This document shows, in pieces, positions 46,604-53,878 of a stretch of 64,000 bases of DNA. The stretch covers positions 2,046,001 to 2,110,000 of the forward strand of contig NZ_CP139779.1 of the NCBI RefSeq assembly GCF_034421375.1, written 5' to 3'. Made by a program: the position numbers and the translations under genes. Positions within the stretch are counted from its first letter, which is position 1, and every line of letters starts with the position of its first letter. The DNA is from Microbacterium invictum. GTDB lineage: Bacteria > Actinomycetota > Actinomycetes > Actinomycetales > Microbacteriaceae. The notes under the pieces were generated by a model. That model did no database searches and had not been told where the DNA came from. It saw only the letters and a program-made list of their open reading frames with translations.

Positions 46604-47560
46604 TCAGGAGACTTCGTCGAGTCCCAGGATGTCCACGACGAACACCAGCGTCGCCCCGCCCGGGATGCTCCCCTGGCCGGCATCTCCGTAGCCCTGATCC
46701 GGCGGCACGACGATCATGACCTGGGATCCGACCGTCTGACCCTCCAGGCCCGCGGCGAACCCGGGGACGACGTCCTCGAGGGAGAACGAGACGGGCGCCT
46801 GTCCCCAGGACGAGTCGAACACCGTCTTGTCGTCCCACAGCACGCCGGTGTAGGCGACGCGCACCGGAACGTCGCCGGTCACCTCGGGGCCGTCACCGCG
46901 GATGAGCGTCTCCACGACGACGTCGCCGGGGGGTGCGGCGTCCGGGACGATCACGCCGGGCGTGCCGTCGGCGGCTCGGACGACCGAGGGGAGGTTGAAG
47001 CCGGCGTTGAACTGCAGCGCTCCTGCCGCCCGCGGGAGGTAGGCCTTCCGCACGTCGACGACCGCGACGGCCGACTCGTCCTCGCCGAGCCCGATGCTCG
47101 CCGCCGCCTCCGGCAGGATGTCGCCGGGGGCGAGACCCACGACCACGCGCGACCCTTCGGTGGCGCACTCCAGCGCGTCTTCCAGCGCGGGGATCGGGGT
47201 GTACCACTGCGACATCGGCGCCACCCGGGCGATGTCGTCGTCGTACGGGGTCTGGATGAGCACCTCGCCCGTCTCGCCGCTGACGATCGTGACGTCCAGC
47301 AGGGCCGCCTGCTCGGTCTCGGTCAGCGCCGCTCCGCCCCCCGACTCGAGGTCGGTGTGCGCGGTGGAGCGGACCTGGAACGGCGTGTACAGCTCGACCT
47401 CGGGAGCGCTTCCCGGCTCCCCATCCACGGTCACGAGGTCATCGAGAGACGATCCGGATGACGCGGGCCGGTCGCATCCCGCCTCGGGGACGCTGGTGCA
47501 TCCGACCAGGGTCAGCGCGGACAGGCCGACGACGGCGAGCAGAGCGGGGAGTTTTCGCAC
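46604..47560 (-). CDS. FKBP-type peptidyl-prolyl isomerase, lipoprotein
   Basis: A 318-residue exported lipoprotein. The signal peptide ends in a lipobox LTLVGC (Cys at about 21). The C-terminal domain (about 215-318) is an FKBP fold: VRVAYTGVLWDDKTVFDSSW, VVPGFAAGLEGQTVGSQ and IPPDQGYG-like VVPPDQGYGDAG. The middle region resembles a second, degenerate FKBP-like unit. It folds secreted proteins outside the membrane. In actinobacteria with proteasomes this gene sits between pafA and pafB; here it directly follows trmI. Leaderless GTG start. Confidence 0.9.
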   Translation of the reverse strand: MRKLPALLAVVGLSALTLVGCTSVPEAGCDRPASSGSSLDDLVTVDGEPGSAPEVELYTPFQVRSTAHTDLESGGGAALTETEQAALLDVTIVSGETGEVLIQTPYDDDIARVAPMSQWYTPIPALEDALECATEGSRVVVGLAPGDILPEAAASIGLGEDESAVAVVDVRKAYLPRAAGALQFNAGFNLPSVVRAADGTPGVIVPDAAPPGDVVVETLIRGDGPEVTGDVPVRVAYTGVLWDDKTVFDSSWGQAPVSFSLEDVVPGFAAGLEGQTVGSQVMIVVPPDQGYGDAGQGSIPGGATLVFVVDILGLDEVS

Positions 47561-47566
47561 CCGGCT

Positions 47567-47572
47567 AGTTTA
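47567..47572 (-). promoter_or_regulatory. -10 element of a leaderless transcript (FKBP), overlapping the trmI stop
   Basis: Minus-strand TAAACT, six bases AGCCGG, then the GTG of the FKBP gene. The first three bases are the TAA stop codon of trmI, so promoter and stop codon share bases. Confidence 0.55.
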
Positions 47573-48559
47573 GGCGGACCCCTGGGTGCCCCCTGTGCGT
47601 GCGTCGGCGGCGCGCTGCGCCTCGCGCACCCGCTTGCGCAGATTCTTGTCGGTGATCTCGCGGTCGCCCACGGCCCCCGGCGTCCACAGCTCCACGTCCT
47701 CGTCGCCGTAGCTGGACTTCGACGCCCGGCGCTTGCGCTCGGGGAGCACGGCACCCGGAGCGAGGCGCCGGGCTGTCAGCAGGAACCCGGTGTGCGCGAC
47801 CATCCGGTGATCGGGGCGGACGGCGAGCCCCTCGACGTGCCACCCGCGCACCATCGTCTCGTTGGCCTCGGGCTCGGTGAAGAGCCCCGTGCCGCGGATG
47901 TACTCGGCGACCCGGCTCAGCTGGGTGGCCGTCGCGACGTAGCAGACGACGACACCGCCGGGCACGAGCGCGTCGGCGACGACGTCGATGCAGTCCCAGG
48001 GAGCGAGCATGTCGAGGACGACCCGATCGACCGTGCCGTTCTCGAGAGTGGTGGGGAGAGCCTCGGCCAGATCGCCGACGACGACCCGCCAGGCGGGCGG
48101 CTCCTCGCCCAGGAAGGTGGCGACGTTCGCGCGCGCGACCTCGGCGAAGTCCTCGCGCCGCTCGAAGGAGACCAGGCGCCCCTCCGGGCCGATCGCGCGG
48201 AGCAGCCACAGCGCCAGCGCGCCGGAGCCGACGCCGGCCTCGACGACGGTCGCGCCGGGGAAGATGTCGGCGTCCGCGACGATCTGCGCGGCATCCTTCG
48301 GGTAGACGATGGCCGCCCCCCGGGGCATCGACATGACGAAGTCGCGCAGAAGCGGTCGGAGGGCGAGATACTCGTGACCCCCGCTTCCCACGACGACGGA
48401 ACCGTCGGGCATGCCGATGATGTCGCGGTGCGCGAGCACCCCGTGGTGGGTGTGCAGCTGGCCGTCCTCACGCAGGGTGACCGTGTGCAGCCGCCCCTTC
48501 GGCCCGGTCAGCTGCACCCGCTCGCCGACGCGGAACGGCCCGCTCCAGCGACCGCTCAT
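47570..48559 (-). CDS. trmI: tRNA (adenine-58-N1)-methyltransferase TrmI
   Basis: A 329-residue SAM-dependent methyltransferase. It has an N-terminal OB-like domain (FRVGERVQLTGPKGRLHTV) and a Rossmann domain with VVEAGVGSGALALWLL and VVLDMLAPWD. It makes m1A58 in the T loop of tRNAs. The start is the ATG overlapping the upstream HAD stop (ATGA). In actinobacteria trmI lies directly upstream of the Mpa/ARC ATPase and the Pup genes; here the FKBP gene follows after 9 bases instead. Confidence 0.93.
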   Translation of the reverse strand: MSGRWSGPFRVGERVQLTGPKGRLHTVTLREDGQLHTHHGVLAHRDIIGMPDGSVVVGSGGHEYLALRPLLRDFVMSMPRGAAIVYPKDAAQIVADADIFPGATVVEAGVGSGALALWLLRAIGPEGRLVSFERREDFAEVARANVATFLGEEPPAWRVVVGDLAEALPTTLENGTVDRVVLDMLAPWDCIDVVADALVPGGVVVCYVATATQLSRVAEYIRGTGLFTEPEANETMVRGWHVEGLAVRPDHRMVAHTGFLLTARRLAPGAVLPERKRRASKSSYGDEDVELWTPGAVGDREITDKNLRKRVREAQRAADARTGGTQGSA

Positions 48560-49242
48560 GCGCGAGCCGCCCCTCGGGCCAGTCGCGCAACGTGGAAGGC
48601 CTCCACGTCCGCCGCGGTGCGCCCCTCCAGGCTCTCCCAGATCGTGTGCGCGCCGGCCCCGGCCAGCGAGACCATGAGCGGCACACCGATCACCGAGGCC
48701 CCCGACGCGACGGCCGAGCGGAGCCCATTGGGCGAGTCCTCGATCGCGACGGTCTGGGACGGGGCGACGCCGAGGACCTCGCAGGCCTGCAGGTAGGGGT
48801 CGGGGAAGGGCTTGGGACGAGTGGCGTCGTCGCCGGCGATGACGACGTCGAACGCGTCGAAGTCGATGAGGTCCACCACAGTGGTGGCCATGCGCCGCAT
48901 CGACATCGTCACCAGCGCCGTCTTGATGCCGCGGTCCCTGAGATCGCGCAGCAGCTCTCTGGCACCGGGGCGGAACGGCACGCCCGTGACGGCGAGCTGT
49001 CGCATCACCTCGTCCGTCAGGTGGTCGATGATCTCGCGGACCCCCATGCGGACACCCGCATCCTGGAAGATGCGCGCCGAGTCCTCCAGGCCGAGCCCCA
49101 CCAGGCCGAGCGCCTGCTCGTGGGACCAGGTTCCCCCGAAGCTCTCGACCAGCGGGGTCTCGGCGGCCATCCAGTAGGGCTCGGTGTCGACCAGTGTGCC
49201 GTCCATGTCCCAGAGGACGGCGGCGAGGGAGGGGGAATGCAC
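48556..49242 (-). CDS. HAD family hydrolase
   Basis: A 228-residue haloacid-dehalogenase-fold phosphatase of the beta-phosphoglucomutase-like subgroup. Motif I VLWDMDGTLVDTEPYW, motif II VTMSMRR and motif III with GDDATRPKPFPDPYL are complete, as is AIEDSPNGLRSA. The substrate is unknown. The GTG start lies six bases after TAGCCT and the stop overlaps trmI, so HAD and trmI form one operon. Confidence 0.9.
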   Translation of the reverse strand: MHSPSLAAVLWDMDGTLVDTEPYWMAAETPLVESFGGTWSHEQALGLVGLGLEDSARIFQDAGVRMGVREIIDHLTDEVMRQLAVTGVPFRPGARELLRDLRDRGIKTALVTMSMRRMATTVVDLIDFDAFDVVIAGDDATRPKPFPDPYLQACEVLGVAPSQTVAIEDSPNGLRSAVASGASVIGVPLMVSLAGAGAHTIWESLEGRTAADVEAFHVARLARGAARA

Positions 49243-49248
49243 CGGTCA

Positions 49249-49254
49249 AGGCTA
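49249..49254 (-). promoter_or_regulatory. -10 element of a leaderless transcript (HAD-trmI)
   Basis: Minus-strand TAGCCT, six bases TGACCG, then the GTG start of the HAD gene. Confidence 0.55.
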
Positions 49255-49328
49255 CCGGGCGCCCCCGTCCGGACCGTACGGCGCCTATCCTGGGTAGCAA
49301 CCCGCGCCGGCGGGCCGAGGGAGGTCCT

Positions 49329-50195
49329 GTGGAGGGTCTGGGACGCAGGGTGATCGTCGCGGCGTTCGACGGATGGAACGACGCGGGAGAGGCCGCGTCG
49401 TCGGCCCTGTCGCAGATCCGCGGGACGGACGGCTTCGAACCGGTCTTCTCGGTCGACCCCGAGCTGTACTTCGACTATCAGTACACCCGCCCGCAGGTGT
49501 CGATCGACGGCGAGGGGCGCAGACGCCTCGCGTGGCCGGAGACGACCCTCCTGCGACCGGTTCGCAAGACGCGCGGCACGCAGCTCTGGCTCCTCACCGG
49601 GGTCGAGCCGGCCCGCGCGTGGCAGGCCTTCGCGGCCGAGATCGTCGACGCGGCGCTGCGCGAGGACATCACCGGTTTCGTCGCGTTGGGATCGATGATG
49701 TCGGACGTGCCGCACACACGCCCGATTTCCGTGTTCGCCGGAAGCGACAACGAGCAGCTGCGGCAGACCCTCGAACTGGAGAAGAGCACCTACGAGGGGC
49801 CGGTCGGCATCCTCAGCGTGCTGGCGCACGCGGCCGAAGCCGCCGGCATCCCCACCGCGAGCCTCTGGGCGAGCGTGCCCCACTACGTCGCGGGCCACAC
49901 GCCGTCGCCGAAAGCCACGCTGGCGCTCCTGGACCGCCTGGAGGACCTCACCGGCGCGCAGGTTCCGCGCGGCGATCTCTCCACCGAGGCAGCCGCCTGG
50001 GAGGCCTCGATCGACGCGGCCGCGGCGGACGACGAGGAGATGACCGAGTACATCCGTCAGCTCGAGCGCACCCGCGACACGTGGGATTCTCCCGAGGCCT
50101 CGGGAGACGCCATCGCGCAGGAGTTCGAGCGCTACCTGCGGCGCCGTGGCGACGGACCGAGCAAGCCCGGACGGGACGACCCCCGACGGTCGTGA
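49329..50195 (+). CDS. PAC2 family protein
   Basis: A 288-residue protein of the PAC2 (proteasome assembly chaperone 2-like) family. Features: RRVIVAAFDGWNDAGEAAS, the ELYFDYQYTRPQV segment, LLTGVEPARAWQAFA, and SLWASVPHYVAGHTPSPKA. The bacterial function is unknown; the name comes from an archaeal/eukaryotic chaperone homologue. The GTG start has GGGAGG about 5 bases upstream, and TATCCT about 40 bases upstream is a likely -10. It diverges from HAD-trmI. Confidence 0.9.
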   Translation: MEGLGRRVIVAAFDGWNDAGEAASSALSQIRGTDGFEPVFSVDPELYFDYQYTRPQVSIDGEGRRRLAWPETTLLRPVRKTRGTQLWLLTGVEPARAWQAFAAEIVDAALREDITGFVALGSMMSDVPHTRPISVFAGSDNEQLRQTLELEKSTYEGPVGILSVLAHAAEAAGIPTASLWASVPHYVAGHTPSPKATLALLDRLEDLTGAQVPRGDLSTEAAAWEASIDAAAADDEEMTEYIRQLERTRDTWDSPEASGDAIAQEFERYLRRRGDGPSKPGRDDPRRS

Positions 50196-50211
50196 GCAGT
50201 GCGGTCCGTGA

Positions 50212-51042
50212 TCAGTACGGCTGCAGCACACCCACCGACAGCAGCACGATCAGCACGATGCCGAGCATCACGCGGTAGATCACGAACGGCAGGAAGCTCC
50301 CGCGCTTGAGGTAGCGCATGAGGAACGCGATCACCGCGAGTCCCACACCGAACGCGACCACCGTCGCCACGGCCGTGTCGAACTGACCGTACAGACCGCC
50401 GGGCTCTTCGAAGCTCTGCAGCAGTTCGTAGAAGCCGCTGCCGAACACCGCGGGCACGGCCAGCAGGAAGGCGTACTCGGCCGCGGCGGGGCGGGTGTAT
50501 CCGAGGGCGAGCCCGAGCGTGGTGGTCGCGCCCGAGCGCGACACTCCCGGGACGAGGGCGAGCGCCTGGGCGAATCCGAGGGCGAGGCCGTGCGGATAGG
50601 TCAGATCGCTCAGCTCCCGCCGACGCGCGCCCCAGCGGTCGGCGGCGCCCAGCAGCAGACCGAAGACGATCAGCACGATCGCCACGAGCCAGAGGTTTCG
50701 GAAGGTGTCGCGGATGACGTCCTGCAGGAGGAATCCGAGCACGCCGATCGGGATCGTACCGATGATGATCAGCCAGCCCATGCGGGCATCGGGGTCGTTC
50801 CGCGGGACGCGTCCCGCGAGGGACTGCGCCCACCGCGAGATGATCCGCACGATCGTCTTCCAGAAGTAGAGCAGGACGGCGGCTTCGGTTCCGATCTGGG
50901 TGATCGCGGTGAAGGTGGCCCCGGGGTCCTCTGCGGAGGGCAGGAACTCCCCCACGATGCGCAGGTGCGCGCTGGAGGACACCGGGAGGAATTCGGTGAG
51001 GCCCTGAACGATGCCGAGGAAGATCGCCTCAATGAGCTGCAT
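50212..51042 (-). CDS. uppP: Undecaprenyl-diphosphatase
   Basis: A 276-residue membrane enzyme (BacA/UppP) with about eight segments. Catalytic motifs are [11 protein letters not shown] near the N-terminus and [17 protein letters not shown] near the middle. It dephosphorylates undecaprenyl pyrophosphate to recycle the lipid carrier for peptidoglycan; overexpression gives bacitracin resistance. GAAAGG lies before the ATG. It follows the M20 peptidase gene by about 39 bases on the same strand. Confidence 0.95.
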   Translation of the reverse strand: MQLIEAIFLGIVQGLTEFLPVSSSAHLRIVGEFLPSAEDPGATFTAITQIGTEAAVLLYFWKTIVRIISRWAQSLAGRVPRNDPDARMGWLIIIGTIPIGVLGFLLQDVIRDTFRNLWLVAIVLIVFGLLLGAADRWGARRRELSDLTYPHGLALGFAQALALVPGVSRSGATTTLGLALGYTRPAAAEYAFLLAVPAVFGSGFYELLQSFEEPGGLYGQFDTAVATVVAFGVGLAVIAFLMRYLKRGSFLPFVIYRVMLGIVLIVLLSVGVLQPY

Positions 51043-51081
51043 GTGCGCCTTTCGGTGAGCAGTGACGGGGGGCGGCGCCGG

Positions 51082-52383
51082 TCAGCAGGTGCGCAGGAGA
51101 TCGGTGAGCACCCGCTGACCGAACTCGAGTGCCGCGATCGGCACCCGCTCGTCGACGCCGTGGAACATACCGGTGAAGTCCAGATCGGCCGGCAGACGCA
51201 ACGGTGCGAATCCGTAGCCGGCGATGCCCAGCTCGGCCAGAGCCTTATTGTCGGTGCCGCCGCCCATGAGATACGGGATGACGGGGGTTCCGGGGTCGTG
51301 CGCATCCAGCGCGCGCACCATCGCGTCGACGAGGTCCCCCCCGAACGGCACCTCCAGCCCGATGTCGCGGTGCACGACCTCCACCTCGACGTCGTCGCCG
51401 ACGATGCGCTGGATGTCGGCGAGGGCGGCGTCCTCGGTGCCCGGAAGCACCCGGACGTCGATGAGCGCCTCTGCGCGGTCGGGGATCACGTTGTGCTTGT
51501 ACCCAGCGGTCAGTCCGGTGGGGTTGGTCGTCGTCCGCAGCGTCGAGCGCAGGAACCCGGCAGCCGGGCCGGTCTCTGCGGCCAGCTCGTCGGGATCGCC
51601 GCCTGGACGCCCGGAGAGCTCGCCGAGCGCCGACACCAGCTGGGCCGTCGTGTCGGTCAGCGTCACCGGCCAGGCGGTGCGGCCGAGGGAAGCCACCGCT
51701 TCGGCGAGGCGGGTCACGGCGTTGTCGGGGTGGAAGCTGCTGCCGTGCGCGGCGCGGCCTCGGGCGATGAGCCGAATCCACACCAGCGCCTTCTCGCCCA
51801 CCTGCAACAGGTAGGCACGGCGGTCGGCGACGGTGATGGAGTAGCCGCCGACCTCGCTGATCGCCTCGGTCGCTCCGGCGAACCACTCCGGTCGATCGCG
51901 CACGACGAGTTGCGAGCCCTCGATGCCGCCGTTCTCCTCGTCGGCGAAGAACACCAGCACGAGGTCGCGTCGGGGCCTCTCCCCCGCGCGCAGCAGGTCG
52001 GCGACCGAGGCGAGGATCATTGCGTCCATGTCCTTCATGTCCACCGCTCCGCGACCCCAGAGCATCCCGTCGCGCACCTCACCCGCGAACGGGTCGACGC
52101 TCCAGTCCTCGGCGACGGCGGGGACCACGTCGAGGTGACCGTGGAGCACGAGGGCGGGTCGATCGGGATCGCGTCCCGGCACGCGCGCCATGACATTCGT
52201 GCGCCGATCGATCGGCTCGTAGAAGTGGGGCTCGAGACCCAACGATTCCAGGAACGCCCCGACGTACTCGGCTGCCTCGCGCTCACCGCGGGATCGCCCG
52301 CCGCCGTAGTTCGTGGTGTCGAAACGGATGAGGTCTCGGGCGATGCGGGCGACTTCGGGGAGGTCGGATCCGGGCGTCGGCAT
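51082..52383 (-). CDS. M20/M28-type metallopeptidase
   Basis: A 433-residue di-zinc peptidase of the M20 family. Metal ligands: LHGHLDVVPA, GRGAVDMKDMDA, the Glu pair in ADEENGG, and a C-terminal His in GGTDNKALAELG (this family's dimerisation domain lies between). It is dipeptidase- or acylase-like; the substrate is unknown. The ATG of MPTPGSDLPEV is chosen because TAGGTT ends 7 bases upstream; the open frame continues to 52524 without support. Confidence 0.9.
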   Translation of the reverse strand: MPTPGSDLPEVARIARDLIRFDTTNYGGGRSRGEREAAEYVGAFLESLGLEPHFYEPIDRRTNVMARVPGRDPDRPALVLHGHLDVVPAVAEDWSVDPFAGEVRDGMLWGRGAVDMKDMDAMILASVADLLRAGERPRRDLVLVFFADEENGGIEGSQLVVRDRPEWFAGATEAISEVGGYSITVADRRAYLLQVGEKALVWIRLIARGRAAHGSSFHPDNAVTRLAEAVASLGRTAWPVTLTDTTAQLVSALGELSGRPGGDPDELAAETGPAAGFLRSTLRTTTNPTGLTAGYKHNVIPDRAEALIDVRVLPGTEDAALADIQRIVGDDVEVEVVHRDIGLEVPFGGDLVDAMVRALDAHDPGTPVIPYLMGGGTDNKALAELGIAGYGFAPLRLPADLDFTGMFHGVDERVPIAALEFGQRVLTDLLRTC

Positions 52384-52390
52384 GCGGACT

Positions 52391-52396
52391 AACCTA
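52391..52396 (-). promoter_or_regulatory. -10 element upstream of the M20 peptidase, probably leaderless
   Basis: Minus-strand TAGGTT, seven bases, then ATG at 52383. Confidence 0.45.
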
Positions 52397-52487
52397 CCTG
52401 TCCGTCGTGTCCGCCATTTTTCGACCGTGCGCGACCTCGACGACGCCGCGACCGCCGCCCGGCGCACGAGCGGCCCCGCGGACGTGG

Positions 52488-52493
52488 TAATGT
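52488..52493 (+). promoter_or_regulatory. -10 element of tRNA-Leu
   Basis: TAATGT about 32 bases upstream of the tRNA. No convincing -35 is visible. Confidence 0.35.
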
Positions 52494-52524
52494 CGATCCT
52501 CGGTTGCACGACCGAAACACCCAT

Positions 52525-52609
52525 GCGCGGGTGGCGGAATAGGTAGACGCGCTAGCTTGAGGTGCTAGTGCCCGTATAGGGCGTGGGGGTTCAAGTCCCC
52601 CCTCGCGCA
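52525..52609 (+). tRNA. tRNA-Leu (GAG)
   Basis: An 85-base class II tRNA. Acceptor GCGCGGG pairs with CTCGCGC (one G-T). The anticodon arm is CTAGC-TTGAGGT-GCTAG with anticodon GAG, followed by a long variable arm (TGCCCGTATAGGGCG) and a T arm with five G-C pairs around TTCAAGT. The discriminator is A and no CCA is encoded, which fits tRNA-Leu. Confidence 0.97.
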
Positions 52610-52616
52610 CAGAGAG

Positions 52617-52643
52617 AAAACCCCCGGTTCGCCGGGGTTTTTC
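52617..52643. terminator. Intrinsic terminator after tRNA-Leu
   Basis: CCCCGG-TTCG-CCGGGG with a UUCG-type tetraloop, flanked by AAAA and TTTTT. It ends the tRNA transcript and, read in reverse, the ferritin/VIT1 gene whose stop is about 13 bases away. Confidence 0.9.
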
Positions 52644-52655
52644 TCGTTCCTCAGG

Positions 52656-53759
52656 TCAGCCCATGGAGACGCCGAAGACGAGTCCGAGGATGTAGGTGAC
52701 CGCCGCGGCGGCGTAGCCGATGGCGAGCTGCCGCAGCGCGCGGCGCAGCGGCGGGCCCCCGGAGAGCAGACCGACCATGGCGCCCGTGGCCAGGAGGGCG
52801 ACCCCCACGAGCACCAGAGCCAGGACCATGGCGGCCGTTCCCGAGAGGCCGAACAGCCACGGCACGAGGGGGATGACGGCGCCGGAGGCGAAGAAGAGGA
52901 AGCTCGACAGGGCAGCCCCCCAGTCGCGCCCGACGACGTCGTGGCCCTCGACCTCCTCGGCGGCGCGTCGGTAGGGGACGCTCCGATCGGCGTCGCGGGC
53001 CTCTCCGACGACCGCCCGCGCCCGCGCCCGCGCATCAGCCTCCGACATCCCGCGGGTGCGGTAGACCAGTGCCAGCTCGTTGGCGTCCAGGTCGAGGTCG
53101 GGGAGGACGTGGTCGGCGTCGTTGTTCGGCTCGGTGGCGGCGAGGAGCTCGCGCTGCGATCGCACCGACACGAACTCCCCCGCCCCCATCGACAGCGCGC
53201 CCGCCAGCAGGCCGGCGACGCCGCTGAAGAGGACGAAGGACGGGGCGACGCCGGTTGCGCCGATGCCCATCACGAGAGCCATGTTCGAGACCAGGCCGTC
53301 GTTGGCGCCGAACACCGCGGCGCGGAAGGATCCCGACAGCCTCCGCCGCCCCCGGGCGGCGAGCCCGCGCACGACCTCCTGGTGGATGCGCTCATCGGCC
53401 GCCATCGTGGCCGAGGCGAACGGCTCGGCGTCGTACGGCGACCGCGCCTCGGCCCGCTGCGCGAGCGCGAGGACGAAGATCGAGCCGAAGCGGCGCGCGA
53501 GGACCGCCAGCACTCGGGTGCGCAGATCGGGTCGGGGCAGCCGATCGGGCTCACCGCCGAGCATCTCGAGCCAGTGCGCCTCATGACGGCCCTCCGCCTC
53601 GGCGAGGGCGAGCAGGATGTCGCGCTCCTCCCCCTCGCGACGTGCGGCCAGCTCACGGTAGACCTGCGCCTCCGCGCGTTCGTCGACGAGGTACTGCGCC
53701 CAGCGGCGGCGGTCACGGGCGGTGATGGGGCGGGGAGCGGCAGGGGCGTCGGCGGGCAC
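52656..53759 (-). CDS. Ferritin-like/VIT1-CCC1 fusion membrane protein (MbfA-like)
   Basis: A 367-residue fusion. Residues about 10-140 form a ferritin/rubrerythrin-like helical bundle with ExxH-type iron ligands (DERAEAQVYRELAARREGEE, EAEGRHEAHW, ADERIHQEVVRG). Residues about 145-367 form a VIT1/CCC1 transporter domain with five segments (FGANDGLVSNMALVMG). In rhizobia, MbfA proteins of this architecture export iron and protect against peroxide, so iron/manganese export is likely. No regulator gene is adjacent. Confidence 0.88.
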   Translation of the reverse strand: MPADAPAAPRPITARDRRRWAQYLVDERAEAQVYRELAARREGEERDILLALAEAEGRHEAHWLEMLGGEPDRLPRPDLRTRVLAVLARRFGSIFVLALAQRAEARSPYDAEPFASATMAADERIHQEVVRGLAARGRRRLSGSFRAAVFGANDGLVSNMALVMGIGATGVAPSFVLFSGVAGLLAGALSMGAGEFVSVRSQRELLAATEPNNDADHVLPDLDLDANELALVYRTRGMSEADARARARAVVGEARDADRSVPYRRAAEEVEGHDVVGRDWGAALSSFLFFASGAVIPLVPWLFGLSGTAAMVLALVLVGVALLATGAMVGLLSGGPPLRRALRQLAIGYAAAAVTYILGLVFGVSMG

Positions 53760-53878
53760 GCGGAATCAACCTCTTCTCAGGGCGTGGGGGGCACCTCCAC
53801 GCTAGCCATCGACACCTTCCGAGTCGTTGTCGGAACGGGGATTGCCAGCATTTCGGACCGCCGAACCCCCACCGTTCG

